A stretch of DNA of 64,000 nucleotides, taken from positions 1 through 64,000 of the forward strand of contig JAHBTJ010000006.1 in the NCBI GenBank assembly GCA_019638595.1, written 5' to 3'. A program made the translations under genes and the position numbers. Every line of letters starts with the position of its first letter. Position 1 is the stretch's first letter. Under the pieces are notes generated by a model. The model was not told the origin of the DNA and ran no database searches. It saw only the letters and a list, made by a program, of their open reading frames with translations. Source of the DNA: Chitinophagaceae bacterium (GTDB taxonomy: Bacteria; Bacteroidota; Bacteroidia; Chitinophagales; Chitinophagaceae). Of this stretch, positions 10,612-19,798 are shown piece by piece.

Positions 10612-13600
10612 GTGTTTGTGTCTTTCAATACAACGAAATTAATTTTTACTTCTGTTCCGGTAGCATAACCGGCATCGTCTTTACAATCTGTTATTTCTAT
10701 ATTACCTTTTCCCGCTCCTGCGGCAATTAAGCTATCCATCCTTTGCCGGGCGAGCAATATGCCTTTGGAAGTAAAATGTTCCGACCCGATTTTACTGGCT
10801 TTTATAGCAGCGGCCCGTACGCGCCCAATGCCGTTGTCGCGTATGGTGCAAGTGATCCAGTCGTCTTTTTCGGTAAACAATACTTCTACGTTTTTTTTAC
10901 CTTCTTTTTGCATCAGCCCGTGCCAGATAGCGTTTTCGATGAACGGCTGCACCAGCAGTGTCGGGAACGGCACAACATCTGTTTCAATATTTCCTGTTTC
11001 AATCTTATAATGAAATGAATGCTTGAACCTTAACGATTCCAGCTCAAGGTACAGGTTGCACATTTCTATTTCCTGGCTCAGGGGGATGAAATTTTTTTCC
11101 GAGATATTGAGCACAAGTCGCAGCAGCTTTGAAAATTTGGAGAGATATTGATACGAAGCAGGGTAATTTTCAGTAACGATCAGTTCCTGTATGGCATTGA
11201 GGCTGTTAAAAATAAAATGAGGATTCATTTGTGCTCGCAACGCCTGCCCTTTTAGCTCCGCTATTTGCTGGTTGATAGCCGCTTTGACCCTCACGGATTT
11301 GATCCTGGCCCTGAAGGCGAGCCATATGGCTGTAACAATAGTAGTGGCGGATATAAGCCTGAACCACCAGGTTTGCCATAAAGGAGGTGTGATGCGGAAT
11401 GAAATGGACGCTTCATTGCTTGAAATGTTGCCGTTGAAATCGGTTGCCTTTACTTTAAAAATATAGCTGCCCGGCGACAGGTTGTTATACGTTACACTGT
11501 TTTGATAGCCGGCAAACCAGCCCGGATCCTGCCCCTGCAGCATATAGCTGTATTGTGTTTGTGATGGAAAATAATAATTAAGCGCAGCGAAATTAAATTT
11601 CACTTCATTATTGAAATAAGCAAGTACCATAGGCAACGAAGTGTCTGCACTGTTAAATTGTTCATTGCTCCTTACACAAAAGGATGTAATAGCTACTTTG
11701 AATGGAGAGGGGTGGTGTACCAGGCTGTCGGGTTTAAAGCATATAAAGCCGTTGGCTACCCCGGTAAGCAGTTCCCCCCTGGCTGTTACCGTAAAAGGGC
11801 TGTAAAAATCTGTGTAGGGAAGCCCGGTGTTCTGGTTGTAATTTTTTAGCAATTTCCCTTCCGGATCCAGCTTGCTGAGCCCCCTGAACGTGGTAGCCCA
11901 TATATTTCCTTCCCCGTCGGTTGTTAATGAAAAAATATTGTTTTCCGGTAATCCGTCTGCAGAAGTAATTTCTTTCTGGGCTACCGGACGCCCGTTTATA
12001 AATGCCAGGCGCGCAATCCCGTCGGCGTAGGTGGCTATCCATATATTATTGTATTGATCGGGAATAATATCGGTTATAAGCGAAGACCGTATATATTCAG
12101 GGCTATCGCTGCCTTTGTTGTAATTGGCAAAGCTATGGGTAGAGCAGTCGTAGTCGTATACGCCATAATCAAAAGTACCGATCCATACTTTATTTCTCGC
12201 CTTATCGTAGTACAGGGATGTAGGCGCCATAGAGTTAAAGCTGTCTTTAGCAGAAGGTTTCCATACGGAATGTTGGATCGTGTCATAGCGGTATAACCCG
12301 TCGTTATAACAGGCTATCCAAAGGTTGCCGCCGGCATCCTCCGTTATATCGGTGAATAGCAGGTTCTTGCCTGTGGATGCAAAAGGCAATACTCTGAATT
12401 TTTTTGTATAGCGGTTGTAAATAAAAATACGGATCCCCGACAGGATATATAATTCAGCCTCATTTTTTTCTTTTATAACAGAGCAGCTTTTTAGTGGAAT
12501 ACCTGCGGCATGCGTAATGGTTTGCTTTTTACCGCTTTTCTTATCAATGATGTACAGGCAGTTGAACCGGGGAGAGCTTACGTAGTACCTATCGTCCAAA
12601 GAGCTGTACAAAGCGGTATGCACGTTGTGTTTGATCCTGTAAAAGTCAAGCTCTTCGTTGCCGGGAAACGGGTTGGATATAACAGGGATCAGGGGGAAAA
12701 AATTCATTGCCGGGTTGAATTTACCAATACCATTGTCGGTAGCAACCCATATAGTGCCGTCATTATCCCTGTAAGCTGTTCTGATATTGCCTGCTGGTAA
12801 AGAATAAGGGTTATCGGTAATATGGTGGATGAAATAAACATATCCTGTAAGGCTGTTGATGCAGGCCAGGCTTTTTCCCGCAGGAAACCAGAGCAGGTCG
12901 TTTAACTGGTCTGCCGGAAATGTTCCTGGATCGTTCGATGGATCTTTCACCGGAATTTTCCGGTATTCTTTTTCATTCTTTAGCACCTGTATGTCCGTGC
13001 CGGGCTGCTGCATATAAACGATATTATTACCTGCCCGCTGCAGCGATATAAAAACATCGGCTTCGTAGCCGGGGTGATGGGTAAACGTATTTGTATGAAT
13101 ATTGTAGCTGAACAAACCCACCGATGTACCCAGCCATAATTCATTATCCGACTTGCCGTAAATTTTCCTGATGCTGTTATAACTCTTGCCGCGGTGAGGG
13201 AATTTTTCGGTTACATATTGCTTCCACGGTATGTAATGAAATGTTTTTTTCAAAGTATCGTAGTAGCATAAGTCCCGCACATCTGCCGCAAGCCAAACTC
13301 TTCCCGTATGATCTATGTAAGTATCCCATATCAAATTGCTGGGTATTGTGTCAGCAGCCTGCCGGTAGCCGTCATTGTTGGTCGTAAAAAATACAGTGCT
13401 GTCTTTTTCCAGGTCAATTACGTTCAGCCCGTTTTGGGTAGCTACCCATAACCTGCCGTTGCTGTCCTGCTCAATATCGTTAATATAGGGGTTGGATAAT
13501 ATGTGCTTTTTCATTCCCGCGTTATACAGCAGGAATGAATGCCCGTCAAAACGGTTTAGCCCGTTTTCCGTGCCTATCCACATAAAACCATCCCTGTCTT

Positions 13601-13763
13601 TGTAAAAACAGGTAACCCGGTTATCGGATAGCCCGTTGGAGGTAGTATAATTTTCAAACTGGTATTGCTGGCAATATACATCGGGAGTATGCAGGCAGAT
13701 GCCAATAAGAGGTATCCCTAAAAACTTTATAAAGCAACGTATATGGGAGAGATTTTGCAGCAT
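10608..13763 (-). CDS. Propeller-domain sensor histidine kinase (LytS-like)
   Basis: 1051 residues with an N-terminal signal. Repeated WxGTxxGLxR/DGxxW motifs (FMWIGTENGLNRFD, RLWVATQNGLNVID, NIWIATYADGIARL) form two periplasmic seven-bladed propellers. A Y_Y_Y-type domain follows (LSPGSYIFKVKATDFNG), then one membrane helix near 795-815. The cytoplasmic His_kinase domain has phospho-acceptor H849 (QMNPHFIFNSL), the N box FIENAIWHGL (about 941-950) and DNGIG (about 975-979). The layout is that of Bacteroidota kinases that sense nutrients or glycans and signal through a LytTR partner. It is divergent from a TonB-dependent receptor, so that uptake system is a likely target. Confidence 0.93.
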   Translation of the reverse strand: MLQNLSHIRCFIKFLGIPLIGICLHTPDVYCQQYQFENYTTSNGLSDNRVTCFYKDRDGFMWIGTENGLNRFDGHSFLLYNAGMKKHILSNPYINDIEQDSNGRLWVATQNGLNVIDLEKDSTVFFTTNNDGYRQAADTIPSNLIWDTYIDHTGRVWLAADVRDLCYYDTLKKTFHYIPWKQYVTEKFPHRGKSYNSIRKIYGKSDNELWLGTSVGLFSYNIHTNTFTHHPGYEADVFISLQRAGNNIVYMQQPGTDIQVLKNEKEYRKIPVKDPSNDPGTFPADQLNDLLWFPAGKSLACINSLTGYVYFIHHITDNPYSLPAGNIRTAYRDNDGTIWVATDNGIGKFNPAMNFFPLIPVISNPFPGNEELDFYRIKHNVHTALYSSLDDRYYVSSPRFNCLYIIDKKSGKKQTITHAAGIPLKSCSVIKEKNEAELYILSGIRIFIYNRYTKKFRVLPFASTGKNLLFTDITEDAGGNLWIACYNDGLYRYDTIQHSVWKPSAKDSFNSMAPTSLYYDKARNKVWIGTFDYGVYDYDCSTHSFANYNKGSDSPEYIRSSLITDIIPDQYNNIWIATYADGIARLAFINGRPVAQKEITSADGLPENNIFSLTTDGEGNIWATTFRGLSKLDPEGKLLKNYNQNTGLPYTDFYSPFTVTARGELLTGVANGFICFKPDSLVHHPSPFKVAITSFCVRSNEQFNSADTSLPMVLAYFNNEVKFNFAALNYYFPSQTQYSYMLQGQDPGWFAGYQNSVTYNNLSPGSYIFKVKATDFNGNISSNEASISFRITPPLWQTWWFRLISATTIVTAIWLAFRARIKSVRVKAAINQQIAELKGQALRAQMNPHFIFNSLNAIQELIVTENYPASYQYLSKFSKLLRLVLNISEKNFIPLSQEIEMCNLYLELESLRFKHSFHYKIETGNIETDVVPFPTLLVQPFIENAIWHGLMQKEGKKNVEVLFTEKDDWITCTIRDNGIGRVRAAAIKASKIGSEHFTSKGILLARQRMDSLIAAGAGKGNIEITDCKDDAGYATGTEVKINFVVLKDTNT

Positions 13764-13804
13764 AAGTCATAGCAAAAATATAAGTAAAAAACATCATTAA
13801 ACGT

Positions 13805-13837
13805 CCATTGGCTCATTTAAGTAACCGTTGTCTCATT
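13805..13837 (+). promoter_or_regulatory. 13-bp direct repeat, candidate LytTR operator
   Basis: CCATTGGCTCATT (13805-13817) and CCGTTGTCTCATT (13825-13837) match at 11 of 13 positions and are offset by 20 bases, about two helical turns. LytTR proteins bind paired direct repeats about two turns apart. The repeat lies between the kinase (minus) and the TonB receptor (plus). Binding by the adjacent regulator is inferred. Confidence 0.5.
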
Positions 13838-14022
13838 ACAGGTATTACCGAAATAAAAATTTATATGCAATCGTTAAATATGATGAATGGACGGGTCCGG
13901 AATATATTTTTGGTGCGCGCCTTAGTATATTCGCGCTGGTTTTGAAGCCCCCATTGTTGATAGATATGGGTTTTACCATAACACGATTGCATACCATCGC
14001 TTTATTTAAAGGTTACACAAGA

Positions 14023-16338
14023 ATGAAACAACTGTTTATACTATGGTGCATGCTCGGAGGTTTGACAGGGTATGCGCAGGAAAAATTTACCATTAGCGGA
14101 ACGGTTAAGTCTAAACGGACCGGGGAAACCATTATTGGTGCAAGCGTCAGGAGCGGGAACGCGGGCACAACCAGTAATGAGTATGGCTTCTTTTCCCTCA
14201 CGCTTCCCAAAGGAAATTATTTACTGGAAGCAGGCGCCGTAGGTATGGCATTGCATACGCAAAGCATTGTGCTTGACAAAAACCTTACGCTGCATATATC
14301 GTTAGAAGAAGAAGCCAAAACCCTTGACAATGTAACGATCGTTGCTTCTTCCAAAAGCAGGAGTTTAAGCAGCCCGCAAATGGGTATTGAACGGTTAACT
14401 ACTAAAGAGATCAAGAATATCCCGGTGCTTTTGGGGGAACGGGATGTGCTGAAAACAGTGCAATTGTTACCGGGTGTGAAATCTGCGGGTGACGGCAACA
14501 GTGGTTTTTTTGTAAGAGGAGGCGCGGCGGATCAGAATCTTATACTGCTTGATGAGGCTACAGTGTACAACGCCTCGCACCTGCTGGGCTTTTTTTCTAC
14601 TTTCAATTCGGATGCTATTAAGGATGTTACCGTTTACAAAGGAGGAATGCCGGCGCAATATGGTGGCAGGCTTTCATCGGTGCTTGATATTAAAATGAAC
14701 GACGGAAATAACCAGGACTATAGTGTAAGCGGCGGCATAGGGCTTATTTCAGCTAAACTGAACGTGGAAGGTCCTGTTCAAAAAGACAGGTCTTCTTTTC
14801 TTGTTACCGGCAGGCGTACGTACGCCGATATGTTCCTTAAGCTGTCAAACGATTCTACGCTTAACCGCAACACCCTGTATTTTTATGACCTGAACGCCAA
14901 GCTGAATTATAATTTCGGCGATAAGGACAGGTTGTATGTTTCGGGATATTTTGGAAAAGATGTATTGAAAGCCGGCGATACGTTCGGGCTGGATTGGGGA
15001 AACGCAACGGGCACGGTACGGTGGAATCATATCTTCAGCAATAAGCTTTTTTCCAATACTTCATTTATCATCAGTAACTATAATTACAATATATCCATCC
15101 GGAGCGGCGCTAATGATTTTAACATTTTTTCGCAGATCCGCGACTGGAACCTTAAGCAGGAATTTCAATGGTATCTTACACCACGCAATAATCTTCGTTT
15201 CGGGTTCAATTCGGTATACCATATCATCCGCCCGGGCGAAGTAAGACCAGCCAACGATCAGTCAAGCATTAACCTGGCCCTGTTGCAACGGCGTTACTCC
15301 TGGGAAAACGGGATATATGCTACCAATACCTGGAAGGCGTCGGATAAAGTGAATATTACTTACGGGCTTAGGATAACCGGTTTCAGCATATTAGGTGAGG
15401 GCGATTTTTTTGAGGTAGACGGTAATGGAAAGGTAACCGATACCATGAGCTATAAAAAGGGTGAGTTTGTAAAAACATACATCAATCCCGAGCCGCGGCT
15501 TGCAGTGAGCTATCAATTGAATGAAACTTCATCTGTTAAAGCGTCTTACGTTCGCAATGTGCAGAACCTGCATTTGCTTTCTAATTCTACTACAGCAAGC
15601 CCAACCGATAAGTGGGTTGCCAGCACCAATATTATAAAGCCGGAAATATCGGACCAGGTAGCGATAGGCTACTATAAAAACCTGTGGGATAATAATTATG
15701 AGCTAACGGCGGAGGCTTATTATAAAGACATGCAAAACCAGGTAGATTACCGGGATGGCGCGGATGTATTTATTAATTCCGACGCTATTGAATCGCAACT
15801 GTTGTTTGGTAAAGGCCGTGCGTATGGGCTGGAATGGCAGTTTAAGAAAAAAACAGGCAAGCTCACCGGCTGGTTAAGCTATACCTTATCTAAAACCGAG
15901 AAGCAGATCAACGGCATTAATAATGGCCGGTGGTATAATGCAAGGCAGGACAGAACGCACGATCTGGCATTGGTTGTATCGTACCAGCTTAGTAAAAAAT
16001 GGTCGGTTTCCGGTAACTGGATCTATTACACCGGTAATGCCGTTACTTTTCCGGCTGGCAAATATCGTGTAGATGACCAGGTTGTATTTTATTACACAGA
16101 GCGCAACGGGTACCGGATGCCTTCCTATCACCGGCTCGACCTGGGAGCCACCTGGACATTGAAGCAGCGTAAAAGATTTTCATCGGAGCTTACCTTCAGC
16201 CTGTATAATGCATACGGAAGAGAAAATGCTTATACCATTTCCTTCCGCGAAAGCGAGGATGATCCCAACAAAACCGAAGCGGTTCGTTTAGCCTTGTTCA
16301 AATTCATTCCATCCGTATCGTATAATTTCAAATTCTGA
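14023..16338 (+). CDS. TonB-dependent outer-membrane receptor with N-terminal carboxypeptidase-like domain
   Basis: 771 residues from ATG 14023, chosen because a signal peptide (MKQLFILWCMLGGLTGYAQ) starts there; the frame is open further upstream. Order: CarboxypepD_reg-like domain (about 20-105; FTISGTVKSKRTGETIIGASV), plug domain (about 115-245; VQLLPGVKSAGDGNSGFFVRGG, DLILLDE-like AVYNASHLLGFFS), then a beta-barrel to the C-terminal strand FIPSVSYNFKF. It imports an unidentified ligand using TonB energy. The downstream DUF4249 lipoprotein starts 5 bases after its stop, a recurrent Bacteroidota pair. It lacks the SusC size (about 1000 residues) and no SusD follows. Confidence 0.92.
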   Translation: MKQLFILWCMLGGLTGYAQEKFTISGTVKSKRTGETIIGASVRSGNAGTTSNEYGFFSLTLPKGNYLLEAGAVGMALHTQSIVLDKNLTLHISLEEEAKTLDNVTIVASSKSRSLSSPQMGIERLTTKEIKNIPVLLGERDVLKTVQLLPGVKSAGDGNSGFFVRGGAADQNLILLDEATVYNASHLLGFFSTFNSDAIKDVTVYKGGMPAQYGGRLSSVLDIKMNDGNNQDYSVSGGIGLISAKLNVEGPVQKDRSSFLVTGRRTYADMFLKLSNDSTLNRNTLYFYDLNAKLNYNFGDKDRLYVSGYFGKDVLKAGDTFGLDWGNATGTVRWNHIFSNKLFSNTSFIISNYNYNISIRSGANDFNIFSQIRDWNLKQEFQWYLTPRNNLRFGFNSVYHIIRPGEVRPANDQSSINLALLQRRYSWENGIYATNTWKASDKVNITYGLRITGFSILGEGDFFEVDGNGKVTDTMSYKKGEFVKTYINPEPRLAVSYQLNETSSVKASYVRNVQNLHLLSNSTTASPTDKWVASTNIIKPEISDQVAIGYYKNLWDNNYELTAEAYYKDMQNQVDYRDGADVFINSDAIESQLLFGKGRAYGLEWQFKKKTGKLTGWLSYTLSKTEKQINGINNGRWYNARQDRTHDLALVVSYQLSKKWSVSGNWIYYTGNAVTFPAGKYRVDDQVVFYYTERNGYRMPSYHRLDLGATWTLKQRKRFSSELTFSLYNAYGRENAYTISFRESEDDPNKTEAVRLALFKFIPSVSYNFKF

Positions 16339-16343
16339 TCATT

Positions 16344-17147
16344 ATGTGGCGTAAAATATATCTGAACCTGTTGCCGGTCATAGCCGTTGCATTCACTTCC
16401 TGCGAAAAAGTGATTGATATTGATTTGAATGATGTTGAAAAAAAATATGTAATAGAAGGGGTGCTTACCGATGAAGCCGGTTCAGCTACGGTGCTGATAT
16501 CGCAAACAAAAAACTTCAGCGATAATAATGAGTTTACGGGAGTAACGGGCGCTGCAGTAACGATCAGCGGCAGCGATGGCAGTACCACTGCTTTGGAAGA
16601 AGTACAGCCAGGTGTATATCAATCAACGGCTCTTACAGGCGAAAGCGGCAAAAAATATTCTTTATCTGTTGAAACGGATGGAAAAACATTTACCGCTTCC
16701 GCCACTATACCTGCTAAAGTAAATATGGATAGCCTGTATATAACCGAGGATTATCTTTTTGGAGAAATAAGAAAAACCGCGAATGTACAATTCAAAGACC
16801 CGCCGGGGCGGGGGCAGAGCTATCGTTTTATTCAATACATAAATGGCGTGAAGGAAAAAAGAATATTTATAAGGAATGATGATTATACGGATGGAAATAG
16901 CTCGCTGGTAAAGCTGCGTTCACCCGGCGATGGGGATGAGGAGATAAAAGCCGGCGATACTATTAAAGTTCAAATGCTGTGTATTGACCCTGCTGTATAC
17001 AACTATTGGTACAGCTTTTTATCAGGAGGCGCATCCGGCGATAGCAATTCTGCCTCGCCCGCGAATCCTGTAAGCAATATAAACGGGGGAGCGCTGGGCT
17101 ATTTCAGCGCGCATACTTTGCAAACCAAAGAGGTGGTGATCCAGTAG
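16344..17147 (+). CDS. DUF4249 lipoprotein, partner of the TonB receptor
   Basis: 267 residues with lipobox AFTSC (Cys20), so it is expected to be a lipid-anchored envelope protein. The start of the mature part (EKVIDIDLNDVEKKYVIEGVLTDEAGSATVLISQTKNF) is typical of DUF4249, with Ig-like beta structure following (GAAVTISGSDGSTTALEEVQPGVYQS). The family usually sits next to FecA-like receptors, as here, and is presumed to help capture the ligand at the surface. The two genes should form one transcript. No enzymatic motif seen. Confidence 0.9.
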   Translation: MWRKIYLNLLPVIAVAFTSCEKVIDIDLNDVEKKYVIEGVLTDEAGSATVLISQTKNFSDNNEFTGVTGAAVTISGSDGSTTALEEVQPGVYQSTALTGESGKKYSLSVETDGKTFTASATIPAKVNMDSLYITEDYLFGEIRKTANVQFKDPPGRGQSYRFIQYINGVKEKRIFIRNDDYTDGNSSLVKLRSPGDGDEEIKAGDTIKVQMLCIDPAVYNYWYSFLSGGASGDSNSASPANPVSNINGGALGYFSAHTLQTKEVVIQ

Positions 17148-17153
17148 TCTGCC

Positions 17154-17726
17154 CTATAAATGTTGTTTGAGCAGTGCGGCTATTTCATTTTGTGTGCTGA
17201 GTGATTTATCGGCATTATAATAGTGCTGGATAGCAGTTTTTACTTCCTCGAAACCGGCGTTACGCTCTTTCAGGGAAAGGTAGAGCTGTTGCCCGCCAAC
17301 GGGTCTTGGACCCCAGTGAAACAAATCTTTTCCCTGCATATTACGTACCACCAGCATAGGAATGGACCGGGTATTATGGGTAAGATATTTTTCAATTTCA
17401 GAATTGCTGTCGCGCAATTGTAACTCAAAGGTAATTTTACTGTTTAAAATGCTCATCAGGTAAATAACAGGTACAATATGCGCTGCATCGCCACACCAGG
17501 GTTCGGTAATTACAATCCATTGTTGCGGAGCCTGTATGCTTTCAACGATCGCTTTGGTGTATCCCGTAACAGGGTTTCCCTTTACCCACCGTTTCATGCG
17601 GGCATCATTCATTTTGGTGTAGTGGTAGTAATCGGGGTTATCATAAGGCGCAGGAGGGGCGCTGCTTCGTAAAATATTCCGGGTATAATCAAGGTATTCC
17701 TGCCAGTTCATGCTTATATTTTTCAT
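17154..17726 (-). CDS. Thioredoxin-fold family protein with WCGDA in place of CxxC
   Basis: 190 residues from ATG 17726; a longer frame exists but would overlap the divergent gene at 17835. Residues from about 75 on follow a thioredoxin fold: QQWIVITEPWCGDAAHIVP, then FELQLRD and the cis-proline loop RSIPMLVV. The usual WCxxC site is WCGDA, leaving one cysteine, so it should not act as a disulfide oxidoreductase of the normal kind. No signal peptide, so cytoplasmic. Such monothiol members are common in Bacteroidota and uncharacterised. It converges with the DUF4249 gene, 6 bases apart. Confidence 0.8.
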   Translation of the reverse strand: MKNISMNWQEYLDYTRNILRSSAPPAPYDNPDYYHYTKMNDARMKRWVKGNPVTGYTKAIVESIQAPQQWIVITEPWCGDAAHIVPVIYLMSILNSKITFELQLRDSNSEIEKYLTHNTRSIPMLVVRNMQGKDLFHWGPRPVGGQQLYLSLKERNAGFEEVKTAIQHYYNADKSLSTQNEIAALLKQHL

Positions 17727-17834
17727 TTTTTCGTGGCGGCAAAAATAGCGCAAGAGATCTGTACCGGCTGCTGTATTTTTTTCCGGTAAAGAAAAAATCC
17801 TTACATTACTGTGACAAATTAAAATCTTCCTATT

Positions 17835-18242
17835 ATGATCAGGCTTGCAGAAGTTAAAATGGGCGATATTGTAAATGCCCGCTTTGAAGACGTGATTAAT
17901 ACAGGTGAAGTAGAACAGGTAGACAGGGAGGAGAAAAAAGCCCTGGTAGTTCATGGCGACCAGGAGTTTTGGTATGATATAGAAGATCTGACCCCTGTTC
18001 CCTTAACCAGGGAAAGCCTGGAAAAGCTGGGGTTCTATCCATCTGACGACCCGGTTATAAAAGGCATCGGAACAGCCTATGTACGGGGGCCTTTTATCAT
18101 TCAGTTCCCCGAGGAATCCAATCTGCAAAAAATCCATCTTATTTACCGCGATGAGCACCGGAATTTGAACGGAGAGCTGTATTTGCACCAGTTGCAAAAC
18201 CATTACCAGTCCATGACCAATATGCACCTGGGGCTGGAATAA
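17835..18242 (+). CDS. Conserved uncharacterised small protein
   Basis: 135 residues, soluble. The N-terminal part (VKMGDIVNARFEDVINTGEVEQVDREEKKALV) looks like a small beta-barrel. The middle (VPLTRESLEKLGF) and the end (ELYLHQLQNHYQSMTNMHLGL) recall small Bacteroidota proteins ending in a VHQLQNLY.ALTG-like motif, a family without assigned function. It is the gene before the alpha ribosomal operon, but a 112-base gap with a promoter separates it from infA. Confidence 0.7.
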   Translation: MIRLAEVKMGDIVNARFEDVINTGEVEQVDREEKKALVVHGDQEFWYDIEDLTPVPLTRESLEKLGFYPSDDPVIKGIGTAYVRGPFIIQFPEESNLQKIHLIYRDEHRNLNGELYLHQLQNHYQSMTNMHLGLE

Positions 18243-18330
18243 GCGCATTATATAAGCAAAAAAACACATCCGTTTTTTCCACATTGTGGAAAAAACAGCT
18301 ATATATTTTTTATAATCAACATTATAATCG

Positions 18331-18338
18331 TATCTTTG
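18331..18338 (+). promoter_or_regulatory. -7 box (TATCTTTG) of the alpha ribosomal operon
   Basis: A perfect match to TAnnTTTG, 17 bases upstream of the infA ATG at 18355 and preceded by an AT-rich stretch. No strong -33 TTTG was found at the usual distance. It indicates that infA begins its own transcript here. Confidence 0.65.
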
Positions 18339-18354
18339 CGCACCCAAAAACGGT

Positions 18355-18573
18355 ATGGCAAAACAAACACTCATTAAACAGGACGGAATTATTTTGGAGG
18401 CATTGTCTAACGCAATGTTCAAGGTAAAGCTGGAGAATGGCCATGAAATATTGGCCACCATTTCCGGGAAAATGAGGATGCACTATATAAGGATCTTGCC
18501 GGGCGATAAGGTAGGAGTGGAGATGAGTCCTTATGATTTAAGCCGTGGAAGGATCATATTCAGGTATAAATAG
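18355..18573 (+). CDS. infA: Translation initiation factor IF-1
   Basis: 72 residues, the exact family length, with an OB fold throughout ([67 protein letters not shown]). It binds the A site of the 30S subunit during initiation together with IF-2 and IF-3. First gene of the alpha operon, 24 bases before rpmJ. Confidence 0.98.
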   Translation: MAKQTLIKQDGIILEALSNAMFKVKLENGHEILATISGKMRMHYIRILPGDKVGVEMSPYDLSRGRIIFRYK

Positions 18574-18597
18574 TATTTACACATAAAACTCAATGAA

Positions 18598-18714
18598 ATG
18601 AGAGTAAGAGCATCCATAAAGAAACGTAGCGCCGATTGCAAGATCGTGAGAAGGAAAGGTGTTTTGTTTGTGATCAATAAGAAAAATCCCCGCTTCAAGC
18701 AAAGACAGGGATAA
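18598..18714 (+). CDS. rpmJ: 50S ribosomal protein L36
   Basis: 38 residues, full family length: [20 protein letters not shown] followed by [18 protein letters not shown]. It contains only one of the four zinc-ligand residues of the Cys-rich form, so it is the zinc-independent version. It lies in the usual place between infA and rpsM. At 39 codons including stop it is easily missed by length-filtered gene finding. Confidence 0.97.
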   Translation: MRVRASIKKRSADCKIVRRKGVLFVINKKNPRFKQRQG

Positions 18715-18718
18715 GGGT

Positions 18719-18808
18719 GTTTATTGTTTGTTGTTTATTGTTATGTAAAAAACCATAAACCGCAAACTACAGACCACAAACTATAAACAAAAAACAACAA
18801 ACTATAAA
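18719..18808 (+). repeat. Long imperfect inverted repeat between rpmJ and rpsM
   Basis: The left arm (TTTATTGTTTGTTGTTTATT, about 18719-18740) and the right arm (about 18783-18808, ataaacaaaaaacaacaaac) are close reverse complements over roughly 25 bases. The middle holds degenerate cAAACTAnA units. In the mRNA this forms a long AU-rich stem between the two cistrons. Confidence 0.6.
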
Positions 18809-18816
18809 TTTAAGAT

Positions 18817-19197
18817 ATGGCTCGTATTGCCGGTGTTGATTTACCTAAAAACAAAAGAGGAGAAATAGGATTAACCTATATCTACGGTATTGGTCGTTCT
18901 ACAGCCCAGTATATACTGGATAAAGCGGGAATAGACCTTGATAAAAAAGTGCATGAATGGAATGATGATGAGCTGAATGCCATTCGTAATACCATTACCA
19001 ACGAGTTTAAGGTAGAAGGCCAGTTGCGTTCCGAAGTTCAGATGAACATCAAGCGTTTGCTTGATATTGCGTGCTATCGCGGCTTACGTCACCGTAAAGG
19101 ATTACCTGTTCGTGGTCAGCGTACCCGTACCAACTCGCGTACCCGTAAAGGCAAACGCAAAACAGTTGCAGGTAAAAAGAAAGCAACCAAGAAGTAG
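18817..19197 (+). CDS. rpsM: 30S ribosomal protein S13
   Basis: 126 residues. The N terminus ([20 protein letters not shown]), the helix-two-turn-helix region ([19 protein letters not shown]) and the basic C-terminal tail ([35 protein letters not shown]) are diagnostic. It sits on the head of the 30S subunit and contacts the P-site tRNA and L5. Standard order rpmJ-rpsM-rpsK. Confidence 0.98.
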   Translation: MARIAGVDLPKNKRGEIGLTYIYGIGRSTAQYILDKAGIDLDKKVHEWNDDELNAIRNTITNEFKVEGQLRSEVQMNIKRLLDIACYRGLRHRKGLPVRGQRTRTNSRTRKGKRKTVAGKKKATKK

Positions 19198-19208
19198 TAT
19201 AATATTTT

Positions 19209-19254
19209 GAATTGCCACCGGATCCGGGAATTACTACACGGGGAGGGGCAATTC
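19209..19254 (+). repeat. Inverted repeat between rpsM and rpsK
   Basis: GAATTGCC (19209-19216) and GGCAATTC (19247-19254) are perfect 8-base arms with a 30-base loop in the 97-base gap. Could be an RNA stem for processing or regulation. Confidence 0.5.
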
Positions 19255-19294
19255 GCTGTTTATTCATTTTTAAAGATCACCTCAGTATTTCATT

Positions 19295-19699
19295 ATGGCA
19301 AAAGCACAGGCAAACAGCGCTAAAAGCGCCGCCAAAAAAAGAATTGTAAAAGTAGATGCGTACGGAGATGCGCACGTTACAGCCAGCTTCAATAACCTGA
19401 TCGTAAGCCTTACCAATAAAACCGGGCAGGTAATCAGTTGGAGCAGCGCCGGGAAAATGGGTTTTAAAGGTTCTAAAAAGAATACGCCTTATGCGGCTCA
19501 AATGGCTGCTTCCGACGCAGCAAGAGTAGCTGCTGAAGCAGGTTTAAAGAGGGTGGATGTATTTGTGAAAGGCCCCGGGGCCGGACGTGAAAGCGCTATC
19601 CGCGCGATCGCTTCCAGCGGTATTGAAGTAAATATGATCAAAGACGTTACTCCGCTGCCTCATAATGGCTGCCGTCCTCCCAAGAAAAGAAGAGTATAA
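19295..19699 (+). CDS. rpsK: 30S ribosomal protein S11
   Basis: 134 residues. Diagnostic segments: [20 protein letters not shown]-like [52 protein letters not shown] and the end [18 protein letters not shown]. It forms part of the 30S platform near the mRNA exit site. Third ribosomal protein gene of the operon. Confidence 0.98.
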   Translation: MAKAQANSAKSAAKKRIVKVDAYGDAHVTASFNNLIVSLTNKTGQVISWSSAGKMGFKGSKKNTPYAAQMAASDAARVAAEAGLKRVDVFVKGPGAGRESAIRAIASSGIEVNMIKDVTPLPHNGCRPPKKRRV

Positions 19700-19700
19700 C

Positions 19701-19718
19701 AATTTGAAATTTCAAATT
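19701..19718 (+). repeat. Perfect 18-bp palindrome between rpsK and rpsD
   Basis: AATTTGAAATTTCAAATT begins two bases after the rpsK stop codon. It shares the TTTCAAAT word with the 23S-5S spacer palindrome at 3666-3697. Confidence 0.7.
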
Positions 19719-19798
19719 TGAAATTAAATCAGGTGTGCGATTGATTTTAGATTTTTAATGATCGTGCATCTTTAATTAAAAAATCAAACAAATAAATT

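Noticed and set aside
14023-17147. A SusC/SusD pair
   Set aside because: The receptor is 771 residues, below SusC size, and the partner lipoprotein is DUF4249-like, not SusD-like.
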